This document shows positions 18,115-27,385 of a DNA stretch of 64,000 nucleotides, one piece after another; position 1 is the stretch's first letter; each line of letters starts with the position of its first letter. The notes below the pieces were generated by a model that made no database searches, had not been told where the DNA came from, and saw nothing but the letters and a program-made list of their open reading frames with translations. This DNA comes from Arthrobacter sp. 18067. Its GTDB lineage: Bacteria > Actinomycetota > Actinomycetes > Actinomycetales > Micrococcaceae. The stretch lies in the NCBI RefSeq assembly GCF_902706295.1, contig NZ_CACSJJ010000001.1, positions 1-64,000 of the forward strand, written 5' to 3'. Both the position numbers and the translations under genes were made by a program.

Positions 18115-18290
18115 TTCAGCCCCTCTCACTGTGTCCGGGTGCTGGCATTTCCACCGTTACTCCCCCGGACCGGGCCACGCTTGCGGCCACTCCTCCACGC
18201 TAGGACGGGGGTGTTTCGACAGGAGTGCGCGTTTGTGTCCAACGCGTAAAAGAGACCTCACGCCCCCGGAAATGCGTTCGTGATGCAGAA

Positions 18291-18328
18291 GTTAAGATCA
18301 CGAAACATAAGGGAAACTGAAGCGAAAC
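18291..18328 (+). promoter_or_regulatory. GlnR-type box upstream of nirB
   Basis: Four half-sites fall at an exact 11-bp period: GTTAA (18291-18295), GAAAC (18302-18306), GAAAC (18313-18317) and GAAAC (18324-18328). The actinobacterial GlnR consensus is GTnAC-n6-GAAAC repeated with the same period. A TAGGCT -10-like hexamer at 18339-18344 would put the box centre near -42, a usual activator position. The operator also lies in the nirD-nirB divergent region. The identity of the binding protein is inferred. Confidence 0.65.
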
Positions 18329-18395
18329 TGCCCGTCCCTAGGCTGGAACCACAAGTTGCGGAGATCCGTCTGCAACATCTGCGAAAGGCCCACCA

Positions 18396-21026
18396 GTGAC
18401 CGGACACACTTCAAGTACAGAGAACCCGCGCCGCATCGTCGTCGTCGGCGGCGGCCCCGCTGCCCACCGTTTCGCCGATGCCATGGTCAACCGGGGACTT
18501 GAAGGTTGGCAGGTTACGGTGCTGACCGAAGAGGCCCACCTCCCTTATGACCGCGTGGCGCTGAGCAAGGCCCTCACGGAAACGGGCGTGGACCTCACCT
18601 TGGGCGAGGCATCGATGTGGGACCACGGGGCCCTGACCCTCAAGACCGGCGAGCGCGCCGTCAAGATCGACACCGTTGCCAAGAGCGTGCTCACCGCCGC
18701 CGGCAACAAGTACGACTACGACCACCTGGTGGTTGCCTCGGGTTCGGATGCAGCCCGGCTTCCCATTCCCGGCGCCGAACACACCCACGTTTACCGCACG
18801 CTCGAGGACGTTTGGGCCATCAACAAGGCCATCGCCGGGCTCAGCGCGAAGTTGGGACGCAAGGTCAACGCCGTCACCATCGGCGGCGGGCTGCTGGGTC
18901 TTGAGTCCGCAGCGGGCACCGAGCAACTGGGCGCTACCCCGATTGTCATCAACGGTTCGCCGTGGCTCATGAACACCCAGTTGGACGAAGGCGCAGGCCA
19001 GGCCCTCGGCCGGCTGATTGAAGCCAAGGGCTTCGAAGTCCACGGTGGCGTCTTCCCCTCCGAGGTTGTTACGGACGACGACGGCAACGTCACCGGAGTC
19101 CTCATGGCCGACGGCCGCACCATCGAGGCCGACCTCGTGATCGTTGCCATCGGCGTCAAACCCCGCGACGATCTCTTCCGCGCGGCAGAAGGCGAAGAGC
19201 AGCTCTTCAGCTTGGGCCAGCGCGGCGGCGTGGTCATCAATGATTTTTGTGCCACCGAGGTGGATGGGATCTGGGCCATCGGAGAGGTGGCCAACTTCGA
19301 GGGCATGTGCTTGGGCCTCGTTGCTCCCGCCAACACGATGGCCGAGATTGTTGCCGACCGCCTGCACGGTGGCGAGGCAACTTTCCCGGGCTTTGACACT
19401 GCCACCAAGCTCAAGTTGTCCGGCGTGGACGTTGCCAGCTTCGGTGACGCCTTCGCCAGGACCGAGCACTCCCTCGAAATCGTTTACGCCGACCCCGCAC
19501 GCGGTGTTTACCAGAAGATTGTCACCACCGATGATGCCAAGACCCTGTTGGGCGGAATCTTCGTCGGCGATGCTTCCCCGTACATGAGCCTCCGCCCGCT
19601 TCTGGGCCGCGAGCTCTCCGCCGAACCGGGCGCCTACCTTAGCGCTGCCGGCGGTGGCGAGGCCCCCGAGACCGAACTCCCGGATGACGCCATCCTGTGC
19701 TCCTGCAACAACGTGGCCGCCGGAACCATCCGCGACACCATCAACGGATGCGGAGCCTGCGAGGGCAACGCTCCCGTGCAGGAACTCGGAGAGCTGAAAG
19801 GCTGCACCCGTGCCGGAACCCAGTGTGGTTCCTGCGTCCCCATGCTCAAGAAGCTGCTTGAAGGCGAACTGACCAAGTCCGGCATCGAGGTCTCCAAAGC
19901 GCTGTGCGAGCACATCAGCCTCTCCCGCCAGGAACTCTTCGACGCCATCCGTGTCCTGGAAATGACGTCCTTCGAAGAGATCATGGCCAAGTACGGCACC
20001 GGTGCGGGCTGCGATATCTGCAAGCCGACGATTGCCTCCATCCTGGCCAGCCAGCACTCCGCCTATGTCCTGGATGCCGGCCGCGGCTCGCTGCAGGACA
20101 CCAACGACCGCGCTTTGGCGAACATGCAGAAGGACGGCACCTACTCGGTGGTCCCCCGCATAGCCGGTGGCGAGATCACACCCAAGGGCCTCGGCGTCAT
20201 CGCGGCCGTCGCTGAGAAGTACAACCTCTACACCAAGATCACCGGCGGACAGCGCATCGATATGTTCGGTGCCCGCCTTGAGCAGCTCCCGGACATCTGG
20301 AAGGAACTGGTGGATGCCGGCTTCGAGTCCGGACAGGCGTACGGCAAGAGCCTGCGCACCGTGAAGTCCTGCGTTGGATCCACGTGGTGCCGCTTCGGTG
20401 TCCAGGATTCCGTGGCGATGGCCATCGCACTGGAGCTCCGTTACCGGGGCCTCCGCAGCCCGCACAAGCTGAAGATGGGTGTCTCCGGTTGCGCCCGTGA
20501 GTGTGCCGAGGCACGAGGCAAGGACGTCGGCGTGATTGCGACAGCCGACGGCTGGAACCTGTACGTGGGCGGTAATGGTGGCGCCACCCCGGCGCACGCA
20601 AAGCTCCTCGCCAAGGACCTGGACGACGAAACCCTGCTGAAGTACATCGACCGCTACTTGATGTACTACATCCGCACCGCTGACCGCCTGCAGCGCACCG
20701 CCCGCTGGCAGGAAGAGCTTGACGGCGACATCAAGCACGTCGAGGAAGTAGTGGTCCACGACTCCCTGGGCATCGCCGAAGAGCTTGAGGCCGCCATGGC
20801 CAAGCACATCGACACCTACGAGGACGAATGGGCCGAGACCCTGAAGGACCCGGAGCGCCTCCGCCGCTTCCGTTCCTTCGTCAACGCTCCCAACCAGAAG
20901 GATGAATCCATCTCCTTCGTTCCGGAGCGAGGCCAGATCCGCCCGGCCACCAACGAAGAAAAGGGCGGAGTGCTCATAGCCTCCACCATCCCGGTCCGCA
21001 GCGAAACCGTCGGCGCAGAAAACTAG
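18396..21026 (+). CDS. nirB: NAD(P)H-nitrite reductase large subunit NirB
   Basis: 876-residue cytosolic sirohaem enzyme reducing nitrite to ammonium. N-terminal FAD fold begins VVVGGGPAAHRFAD; the second nucleotide fold is IGGGLLGLESA. A BFD-like [2Fe-2S] region has CSCNNVAAGTIRDTI and GTQCGSC. The C-terminal sirohaem/[4Fe-4S] ligands are CVGSTWC and CAREC. GTG start with GAAAGG upstream. Downstream genes cobA (sirohaem precursor) and nnaR are 9 and 12 bp apart, so cofactor synthesis, enzyme and regulator form one operon. Likely induced under nitrogen limitation through the GlnR-type box upstream. Confidence 0.95.
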   Translation: MTGHTSSTENPRRIVVVGGGPAAHRFADAMVNRGLEGWQVTVLTEEAHLPYDRVALSKALTETGVDLTLGEASMWDHGALTLKTGERAVKIDTVAKSVLTAAGNKYDYDHLVVASGSDAARLPIPGAEHTHVYRTLEDVWAINKAIAGLSAKLGRKVNAVTIGGGLLGLESAAGTEQLGATPIVINGSPWLMNTQLDEGAGQALGRLIEAKGFEVHGGVFPSEVVTDDDGNVTGVLMADGRTIEADLVIVAIGVKPRDDLFRAAEGEEQLFSLGQRGGVVINDFCATEVDGIWAIGEVANFEGMCLGLVAPANTMAEIVADRLHGGEATFPGFDTATKLKLSGVDVASFGDAFARTEHSLEIVYADPARGVYQKIVTTDDAKTLLGGIFVGDASPYMSLRPLLGRELSAEPGAYLSAAGGGEAPETELPDDAILCSCNNVAAGTIRDTINGCGACEGNAPVQELGELKGCTRAGTQCGSCVPMLKKLLEGELTKSGIEVSKALCEHISLSRQELFDAIRVLEMTSFEEIMAKYGTGAGCDICKPTIASILASQHSAYVLDAGRGSLQDTNDRALANMQKDGTYSVVPRIAGGEITPKGLGVIAAVAEKYNLYTKITGGQRIDMFGARLEQLPDIWKELVDAGFESGQAYGKSLRTVKSCVGSTWCRFGVQDSVAMAIALELRYRGLRSPHKLKMGVSGCARECAEARGKDVGVIATADGWNLYVGGNGGATPAHAKLLAKDLDDETLLKYIDRYLMYYIRTADRLQRTARWQEELDGDIKHVEEVVVHDSLGIAEELEAAMAKHIDTYEDEWAETLKDPERLRRFRSFVNAPNQKDESISFVPERGQIRPATNEEKGGVLIASTIPVRSETVGAEN

Positions 21027-21035
21027 GGGTCCCCC

Positions 21036-22070
21036 ATGCAGCTCACCATCGATCTCACCGGCCGCGACGTCCTCGTCACGGGATCGGAAAAGTCCGCCCG
21101 CCAAGCAATCCGCCGCTACCAGATCGCCGGTGCCCACGTATACCGGCTGAGCACCCCCGAGGGTGTGCCCGGCGACGGCCAGCTCCCCGAGCGTCCGTTC
21201 CTGGTGGCAGTAGTGGACGACGGCGAGGCGGGCTGGCTGCCGCTGGTGGAACGCTGCCGCGACGCCGGAATCCCGGTTGCGTTCGAGCCCGCCCCGGGCG
21301 CTGAGGGCCACGTCACCCTGGTAGGCGGAGGCCCGGGGGCCCTGGACCTGCTGACCGTTGGTGCCGTCGACGCCTTGCGGGATGCCGACGTCGTGTTCTA
21401 TGACCGACTGGCCCCTTACCAGGAACTGGCCGACCTCACCTCTGCCGACCTGGTGGATGTCGGAAAGCAGCCTGGCCTCCACAAGGTGACTCAGCGTGAC
21501 ATCGAAAAGCTCATGGTGGAGGCGGCACTTCTGGGCAAGAACGTGGTCCGGCTCAAGGGCGGCGATCCCTACGTGTTCGGCCGTGGAGGCGAGGAAGTGG
21601 CGGCCTGCGTTGCTGCGGGCGTTCCCGTGCGGGTCATTTCCGGTGTCACCAGTGCCATCTCCGTTCCCGCAGCGGCAGGGATCCCGGTGACACACCGCGA
21701 AGTGAGCCACATGTTCACCGTAGTCTCCGGCCACGCCCCGTTGACCGAGAAGGAACACACCCACCTTGCCGGCCTTGGCGGGACGATCGTGGTCCTCATG
21801 GGTATCGGCACCCTTCCCCAGCTGGCGGCAGGCCTGCGTCGGGCCGGGATGAATCCGGACATGCCCATGGCCGTGGTGGAACGTGGATACCGCCCGGGAC
21901 AGCGCACCACCATCGCTGATCTGGGTACGATCGAAACTGCAGCCACCGGCTGCAGCAACCCGGCCGTTCTGGTCATCGGCGAGGTGGTCCGGGTGGCTGA
22001 AGCCAACCGCAATCATGCTGAAGCATCCGCTGAACTTAGCCGCCTCGCGGCTTCGCTCCTTGAAGCCTGA
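21036..22070 (+). CDS. cobA: Uroporphyrinogen-III C-methyltransferase with degenerate CysG-like N-terminus
   Basis: 344 residues. The C-terminal 240 form a SUMT domain: VTLVGGGPGALDLLTVGA, VVFYDRL, RLKGGDPYVFGRGGEE and GVTSAISVPAAAGIPVTHR. The first 85 or so resemble the Rossmann part of precorrin-2 dehydrogenase (GRDVLVTGSEKSARQAIRR) but lack the rest of that enzyme, so dehydrogenase activity is doubtful. It methylates uroporphyrinogen III toward precorrin-2, supplying sirohaem for NirB encoded just upstream. Confidence 0.9.
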   Translation: MQLTIDLTGRDVLVTGSEKSARQAIRRYQIAGAHVYRLSTPEGVPGDGQLPERPFLVAVVDDGEAGWLPLVERCRDAGIPVAFEPAPGAEGHVTLVGGGPGALDLLTVGAVDALRDADVVFYDRLAPYQELADLTSADLVDVGKQPGLHKVTQRDIEKLMVEAALLGKNVVRLKGGDPYVFGRGGEEVAACVAAGVPVRVISGVTSAISVPAAAGIPVTHREVSHMFTVVSGHAPLTEKEHTHLAGLGGTIVVLMGIGTLPQLAAGLRRAGMNPDMPMAVVERGYRPGQRTTIADLGTIETAATGCSNPAVLVIGEVVRVAEANRNHAEASAELSRLAASLLEA

Positions 22071-22082
22071 AGGTAAGAACAC

Positions 22083-23240
22083 ATGACTGTTGCACGCGCC
22101 ATCGAAGTCCACGACGCCACTGCCGCTCCGGAAGTTTCCGAAGTGGCCGATGCGCCACTGGATGGTTTCCGAATCGGCGTCACCTCGCACCGCCGTTCCC
22201 GTGACCTTATTGAGGCATTGGAGCGCCGCGGTGCGAGCGTGTTGCACGCCCCCGCTTTGAAGATCGCCCCAGTGCAGGAAGACATGGTCCTCATTGAGGA
22301 CACCCGCACCATTATCGCTGCCAAGCCGGACATCTGCATCGCCACCACGGCTTATGGAATGCGCCGCTGGTGTGAGGCCGCGGACTCGTTTGGCATCGGC
22401 GAACAACTCCTGGAAACCCTGTCCGCTTGCCGCATGTTTGTCCGTGGACCCAAAGCCCGCGGCGCTGTGCGTGCGGCCGGTCTCGCCGACGTCGGAATCA
22501 GCAGCGACGAAACCACCGCCACACTGGTGGACATGCTGCTGGTTGAAGGCGTGCGGGGCAAGACCGTGGCCGTGCAGCTGCACGGATACACCGACGTTCG
22601 CCAACTGGAACGGCTCCGCATGTCCGGCGCCACGGTTCTGACTGTGACCCCGTACCGCTGGGTGAAGCCCGACGGCGAAGACAAACTCCCACGCCTGATC
22701 GAGGCCGTGGTGGGCGGGAACCTTGATGTACTGACGTTCACCAGCGCCCCAGCGGTGGATGCCATGTGGAGCACCGCTCACGAAATGGGCCTCTACCGGC
22801 AGCTCATCGAAGCGCTCAAGGGTCCGGTGACCGTTGCCGCTGTTGGGCCTGTCACCGCACAGCCACTGGTCGACGCCGGACTGACGCCCCTTATCCCCGA
22901 CCGCTACCGGATGGGTGCCTTGATCCGTCTGGTGACGGAGCACCTGTCCCTGAACCACGTGCGCCGACTGGAAACCAAGAGCGCCACGATCGAATTGCGT
23001 GGCCGCTGCCTGCGGATCAACGGTGAGGTGGTGGAGCTTGCACCGGCTCCGCTCCTGCTGCTGCGGGCACTGCTCGGCGCGGGTGGGGCGGTATTGTCCC
23101 GGGAAGCGCTCTCGGACCTGTTGGACCTGCGTGGCTCCGTCCACGCCCTGGACATGACAGTCAGCAGGCTGCGGTCTTCGCTGCCTGACGGCAAGCTCGT
23201 TGAAACGGTAGTGAAGCGCGGGTACCGGCTGAGGGCCTAG
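22083..23240 (+). CDS. nnaR: NnaR-type regulator: HemD domain fused to winged helix-turn-helix
   Basis: 385 residues. Residues about 25-275 are a uroporphyrinogen-III-synthase (HemD) fold (DGFRIGVTSHRRSRDLIEALERRG, LTFTSAPAVDAMW, VAAVGPVTAQPL). Residues about 295-385 are an OmpR/PhoB-type winged helix (VLSREALSDLLDLRG, VHALDMTVSRLRSSL, VVKRGYRLRA). NnaR proteins of mycobacteria and Streptomyces have this architecture and, with GlnR, activate nitrite/nitrate assimilation genes. Its place at the end of the nirB-cobA operon fits. Whether the HemD part is catalytic is unknown; a sensing role is plausible. Confidence 0.88.
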   Translation: MTVARAIEVHDATAAPEVSEVADAPLDGFRIGVTSHRRSRDLIEALERRGASVLHAPALKIAPVQEDMVLIEDTRTIIAAKPDICIATTAYGMRRWCEAADSFGIGEQLLETLSACRMFVRGPKARGAVRAAGLADVGISSDETTATLVDMLLVEGVRGKTVAVQLHGYTDVRQLERLRMSGATVLTVTPYRWVKPDGEDKLPRLIEAVVGGNLDVLTFTSAPAVDAMWSTAHEMGLYRQLIEALKGPVTVAAVGPVTAQPLVDAGLTPLIPDRYRMGALIRLVTEHLSLNHVRRLETKSATIELRGRCLRINGEVVELAPAPLLLLRALLGAGGAVLSREALSDLLDLRGSVHALDMTVSRLRSSLPDGKLVETVVKRGYRLRA

Positions 23241-23268
23241 GTCCTCCGCTTCCTCGTCCCCTGCCACG

Positions 23269-24567
23269 CTACGCCGCCTTCACCAGGGGAAGTTCGTCCC
23301 AGTTGGTGGTGTAGCGGGGGCTGAGCATGTCCCGTTTCATGGACCAGTCCGGACCGCCCTTAATGCCCGCGTGGCCCAGGCCGATGGAGCCCCGGCCATA
23401 CCGCTTGCTGACTTGCTCCAGCAGAGGGCCGATGCCGCGCTCCTCATGACGGTTCTCGAAGATCTCCAACGGTTTCTGGTTGCCGCTGGGACGGAGGTCG
23501 GTGACCATGATCCCGGCTTTGGCATACTTCACGCCTTCCTGGATTTTGGGGACCAGCGCGTGTGCGGCCTTGGTGAGGAGCACGGGGTCCGAAGTGGGCA
23601 TGGGCAGCCTCACGGTGACCGTGGGAAAGGACTTGTCGTTCGGGTTGTAGACGGACGTCGCTGCAAACGCTGTCAGGAGCTTGGCCTGAAGATCGTGCTT
23701 GGCCAGCCTTGCACTGGCCATTTGGCCGTAGACGCTGAGCACCTGCCGAAGCTGATCCGTCGTCGTAATCGGTGTGGAGAACGAGCGGGAGAAGATCAGC
23801 TGGTCCCGGCCGATTCTTTCTTCCTCCATGGGAATACAGGGAGTGCCTTGGAGTTCAAGGACGGTTCGCATCATGACAATGGAGAACTTGTCCCGCAAAG
23901 CAATAGGGTCGGCGCGGACCAGGTCCAGGATTGAGAAGATCCCCATAGCATTCAGCCGCTTGGTAAGCCGCGTTGCCACACCCCAGATTTCGATGACGGA
24001 CAGCCGTGCCATGAGTCCTTCGCGCTGATCTTCAGGGATGGAGTCCCAGCGGCACACACCGCGGAAAGCTGGATTGTGTTTTGCCCATTTGTTGGCGAGC
24101 TTGGCGAGCGTCTTGGTGGGGGCGATTCCGACACACACGGGGACTCCCACATGCCGTTGGCAGGCAACCTTGATGGTGTGCCCCAGCTCCAACAGTTCCC
24201 GTGGTTGTCCCCTGACACCAAGGAACGCCTCGTCGATGGAGTAGACCTCCTGCCATGCCGAGTAGCGGGCCAGGAGCTCCATGACCCGGGAGCTGATGTC
24301 GCCGTACAGTTCATAGTTGCTGGAGAGCGCTATCAGCCCCCATTCCTTGGCACGTGGGGCAATCTTGAACCACGGCTCCCCCAGCCCAATGCCCAGCTTC
24401 TTGGCCTCCGGCGACCTGGTCACTGCGCAACCATCATTGTTGGACAGCACTATGAGTGGCTTGCCCTCCAGCGCGGGGTTGAATGCCCTCTCCGCCGATG
24501 CATAGAAGCAGTTGATATCCACGTGGGCGATCTCCTGCATCCGGTGCATGAGTGCTGGCTTGGACAT
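23269..24567 (-). CDS. umuC: UmuC-type Y-family DNA polymerase
   Basis: 432-residue translesion polymerase. The first metal site is HVDINCFYASAE (Asp17) and the second is YSIDEAFL (Asp112-Glu113). The C-terminal little-finger and UmuC-specific tail are present, so the length is full. The start has GAAGGAG five bases upstream. A perfect 20-bp LexA-box palindrome lies 61 bp before the start, so expression should be SOS-controlled. The partner umuD lies about 4 kb away on the same strand, separated by unrelated genes. Confidence 0.93.
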   Translation of the reverse strand: MSKPALMHRMQEIAHVDINCFYASAERAFNPALEGKPLIVLSNNDGCAVTRSPEAKKLGIGLGEPWFKIAPRAKEWGLIALSSNYELYGDISSRVMELLARYSAWQEVYSIDEAFLGVRGQPRELLELGHTIKVACQRHVGVPVCVGIAPTKTLAKLANKWAKHNPAFRGVCRWDSIPEDQREGLMARLSVIEIWGVATRLTKRLNAMGIFSILDLVRADPIALRDKFSIVMMRTVLELQGTPCIPMEEERIGRDQLIFSRSFSTPITTTDQLRQVLSVYGQMASARLAKHDLQAKLLTAFAATSVYNPNDKSFPTVTVRLPMPTSDPVLLTKAAHALVPKIQEGVKYAKAGIMVTDLRPSGNQKPLEIFENRHEERGIGPLLEQVSKRYGRGSIGLGHAGIKGGPDWSMKRDMLSPRYTTNWDELPLVKAA

Positions 24568-24627
24568 TTCGCTCCTTCGGTGGGCACTAGCACGGTTGCC
24601 GCTGTTTCCGTCCAGGACACACCGCGC

Positions 24628-24647
24628 ATTCGAATATATATTCGAAT
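24628..24647. promoter_or_regulatory. LexA (SOS) box upstream of umuC
   Basis: ATTCGAATATATATTCGAAT is a perfect 20-bp palindrome. It has the TCGAA...TTCGA half-sites of the actinobacterial/Gram-positive LexA box (consensus near TCGAACATATGTTCGA). Confidence 0.85.
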
Positions 24648-24671
24648 ACCTTCACTTTACTGCCAGCCGCC

Positions 24672-24725
24672 GACAAGAAAGCATCCCACCCGCCTGACTG
24701 TGGAAAAGTCGGGCGGGCGGGATGC
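24672..24725 (-). terminator. Rho-independent terminator of the sugar transporter
   Basis: Read on the minus strand, GCATCCC-GCCCGCC-type arms (24681-24699 pairing with 24707-24725) form a long GC-rich stem around a short loop and are followed by TTTCTTGT. It begins 17 bp after the transporter stop. Confidence 0.75.
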
Positions 24726-24741
24726 GATGAGCATGGAGTGG

Positions 24742-26208
24742 CTAGGATATTTCCGCCGAATCCTTCTTGTGCACCAGATAGATTGCTCCAGTGGTCACGT
24801 CTTCTTCCAGGGCCTCCAGCGTGCGCCCACGGGTTTCGGGAACCTGGGTGTAAATGAAGATCAGGGCCAGGATGCCCACCACTCCGAAGAGGAAGAACGT
24901 GCCGGTGATTCCCACCCCCGCCACGAGAGTCGGGAAGAACAGGCCCAGCAGTGCATTGGCGATCCAGAGGCAGAATACCGACAGGCCAATCGCGAATCCG
25001 CGCACGTGCAGCGGGAAAATCTCGGACAGCATCACCCACACAGCGATGTTCAGGAAGGTCTGCATGGAACCTACAAACGCGACCACCAGGAACAAGATGA
25101 CGAACGGGCGGGCAGCATTTCCGACGGGAAGCACGATCGACGCGATGCCGATCAGGAAGTGGCAAGCGGTGGTCAGCGTAAAGCCCAGGAGGAGAGTAGT
25201 GCGGCGGTTGACGCGCTGCATGAGCGTCAGGGCGATCACGCCACCCACCACGGCGATCACGCCGGGTGCGATATTGGCAACGAGTGCGGCATTGGAGTCG
25301 AACCCGGCCTCCACCAGCACGGACTGCCCGTAGTACATGATCGAATTGATGCCCGTCAGCTGCTGGGCAACGCCCAGGCCAATGCCCACCAAAATGATGC
25401 GCAGGATCCACTTGTCCTTGAGTGCGCCCCACGAGGTGGCCTTGGATGCCCGCTCTTCGTCGGCGAGGTGCTTCACGTCAGCCATTTCAGCTTCGGCGCG
25501 GTCTTCGGAACGGATGGTCTTGAGGACTACCAGGGCTTCTTCCCAACGCCCCTTGGAGATCAGCCAGCGCGGCGACTCGGGCATCCGCAGCATGCCAAAG
25601 AACAATGCGATGGCGGGTAGGGCGGCAACTGCGAGCATGATCCGCCAGACTCCCCCGAATTCTCCCCAGACGTTGCCAATGATGGCATTGACCACAAAGG
25701 CCGCCAGCTGGCCGATCACGATCATGAGCTCGTTCCGCCCAGCCAGGGAGCCACGGATTTCATAGGGCGCCAGCTCAGCAAGGAAAACGGGAACCACTGT
25801 TGAAGCTCCACCAACAGCCAGGCCCAGGATGACGCGCCCCGCAACCATGACTTCAAAGCTCGGGGCGAAGACGCAGGCAAGAGTCCCTGCGAGGAAGAGG
25901 ACAGCCAACAGGATGATCGTCTTGCGGCGACCCCAGCCATCCGACAAGCGGCCTCCCCCAACAGCTCCGGCAGCAGCTCCGAACAAGAGGGAGCTGGTCA
26001 CGATCCCTTCCGTCAGGGGCGTCAGGGTGAGATCGACCGTCATTGGCCTGAGTGCGCCGTTGATGACACCCGTGTCGTAACCGAACAAGAGGCCGCCGAA
26101 CGTCGCTACGAGTGCGACGAGACCCAGTCGCTTTCTGTGCGGGCCATTGGTCAGCGGAGGGAGCGAAACGCCTTGGGCGCCTCCCCGCTGCGTTTGTGTA
26201 GCAGACAT
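24742..26208 (-). CDS. Sugar-porter family MFS transporter
   Basis: 488-residue, 12-helix sugar:H+ symporter. Signatures include GGLLFGYDTGVINGA in helix 1, DGWGRRKT, PVFLAELAPYEIRG, PESPRWLISKGR, QQLTGINSIMYYGQ and the C-terminal VPETRGRTLE. These match the inositol/xylose/glucose group, but the substrate cannot be fixed. AAAGGAG precedes the ATG. It is divergent from a LacI-family regulator, which is the natural candidate to control it. It lies between umuC and umuD. Confidence 0.92.
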   Translation of the reverse strand: MSATQTQRGGAQGVSLPPLTNGPHRKRLGLVALVATFGGLLFGYDTGVINGALRPMTVDLTLTPLTEGIVTSSLLFGAAAGAVGGGRLSDGWGRRKTIILLAVLFLAGTLACVFAPSFEVMVAGRVILGLAVGGASTVVPVFLAELAPYEIRGSLAGRNELMIVIGQLAAFVVNAIIGNVWGEFGGVWRIMLAVAALPAIALFFGMLRMPESPRWLISKGRWEEALVVLKTIRSEDRAEAEMADVKHLADEERASKATSWGALKDKWILRIILVGIGLGVAQQLTGINSIMYYGQSVLVEAGFDSNAALVANIAPGVIAVVGGVIALTLMQRVNRRTTLLLGFTLTTACHFLIGIASIVLPVGNAARPFVILFLVVAFVGSMQTFLNIAVWVMLSEIFPLHVRGFAIGLSVFCLWIANALLGLFFPTLVAGVGITGTFFLFGVVGILALIFIYTQVPETRGRTLEALEEDVTTGAIYLVHKKDSAEIS

Positions 26209-26344
26209 CAGGACTCCTTTGTCAGTGTGCTGCGGGTCATACTCACCCGCTCTGAATAGAGACTAACGCGCGAAAGGCTTAAATGTAAGGTCAAACTAAC
26301 AAATGACTTAATTTCGTACTCCTTCCGCGTGGGAGGATGAGGAC

Positions 26345-27376
26345 ATGGTTACCGGCCACCGCCCCCGCTCCGCCACCCAAAGTGACGTCGCCCGGGAAGT
26401 CGGCGTGTCCCGAACCCTCGTTTCCTTTGCCTTCCGCGGCGCCCCGGGTGTCAGCAATGAAACGAAGCAGGCCATCTTCGAAGCCGCAAAACGTCTCGGC
26501 TACCGACCCAACGCCGTAGCCGCCGACCTCGCACGCAAGCACCGGTCCGCCGTCGGGCTCTATCTCATGGACATCCGCAACGAGGTCTACGCGGACATCC
26601 TCAGCGGCGTCCGCACGGCGCTGACCCAGGACCGCAACAGGCTCATCCTCAGCGTCTCCCGATCCGTGGACGGCGAGGACCAAGGCGCCCTCGAGTCGCT
26701 CATTGAGGCCCGCGTGGGGATTATCATCGCGGCCACCCTGCTGGATTCCGACGAGCGCGTCCAGGAGCTGGCTCAGATCGTTCCCCTCGTCAGTGTGACA
26801 CGACCCGTGGACGGCGTGGACAGTGTGTACTCGGACGATGCCGCCGGGGCCCGAGCCGCCGTCGAACACCTCATCGGCCTGGGTCACACGAGGATCGCCC
26901 ACCTGGCCGGCCCGGTTTACGACGGACACACGGTCCGCAGGCAGAGCTACTCAAAGACCATGCGCGACGCCGGGCTGAAGCCACTAACGCTTGCAGCCGA
27001 GGACTTCACGCAGGATGCCGGGCAGCGCGCTGCCGCCCGACTGCTGGGCATGGCCGATCGCCCGACCGCGATCTTCACCCATAACGACCAACTGGCGCTG
27101 GGTGCACGCGAGGCCGCCTACGCCAAGGGCCTGGCGGTCCCAACCGACCTGTCGCTGGTGGGATACGACAATTCCCGGACTGCAAGGCTTCACGGCATCG
27201 ACCTCACGTCCGTTGACCTTCATGCCGTAGAGCTGGGACAGGTTGCTGGAACTGTGGCACTGGAACGCCTCAGTAATCCACAGGCGCCAATCGCCGACAG
27301 GCGCCTCAAACCGCGGTTGGTGGTGCGTCATTCGACGGCGCCACCGGCCCCCGGTGGCAGCCGGGCCGGAAGGTAG
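26345..27376 (+). CDS. LacI-family transcriptional regulator
   Basis: 343 residues. The N-terminal helix-turn-helix and hinge are SDVAREVGVSRTLVSFAFRG and NETKQAIFEAAKRLGYRPN, followed by a periplasmic-binding-like sugar-sensing domain (GLYLMDIRNEVYADILSGV, AIFTHNDQLALGA). GGGAGGATGAGG precedes the ATG. It faces away from the sugar transporter across 136 bp and is 9 bp from the downstream flavin monooxygenase. No clear TGNAANCGNTTNCA operator is visible in the divergent region, so its target site is unknown. Confidence 0.93.
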   Translation: MVTGHRPRSATQSDVAREVGVSRTLVSFAFRGAPGVSNETKQAIFEAAKRLGYRPNAVAADLARKHRSAVGLYLMDIRNEVYADILSGVRTALTQDRNRLILSVSRSVDGEDQGALESLIEARVGIIIAATLLDSDERVQELAQIVPLVSVTRPVDGVDSVYSDDAAGARAAVEHLIGLGHTRIAHLAGPVYDGHTVRRQSYSKTMRDAGLKPLTLAAEDFTQDAGQRAAARLLGMADRPTAIFTHNDQLALGAREAAYAKGLAVPTDLSLVGYDNSRTARLHGIDLTSVDLHAVELGQVAGTVALERLSNPQAPIADRRLKPRLVVRHSTAPPAPGGSRAGR

Positions 27377-27385
27377 ATCGAGCCC

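Noticed and set aside
18411..23267. A 1618-codon open frame on the minus strand antisense to nirB, cobA and nnaR
   Set aside because: It lies opposite three clearly recognisable genes and has low-complexity, GC-skewed composition with no domain; long antisense frames are common in high-GC DNA.
26209..26344. A search for a LacI operator between the sugar transporter and its divergent regulator
   Set aside because: No sequence fits the LacI palindrome pattern well; only weak partial repeats were seen.
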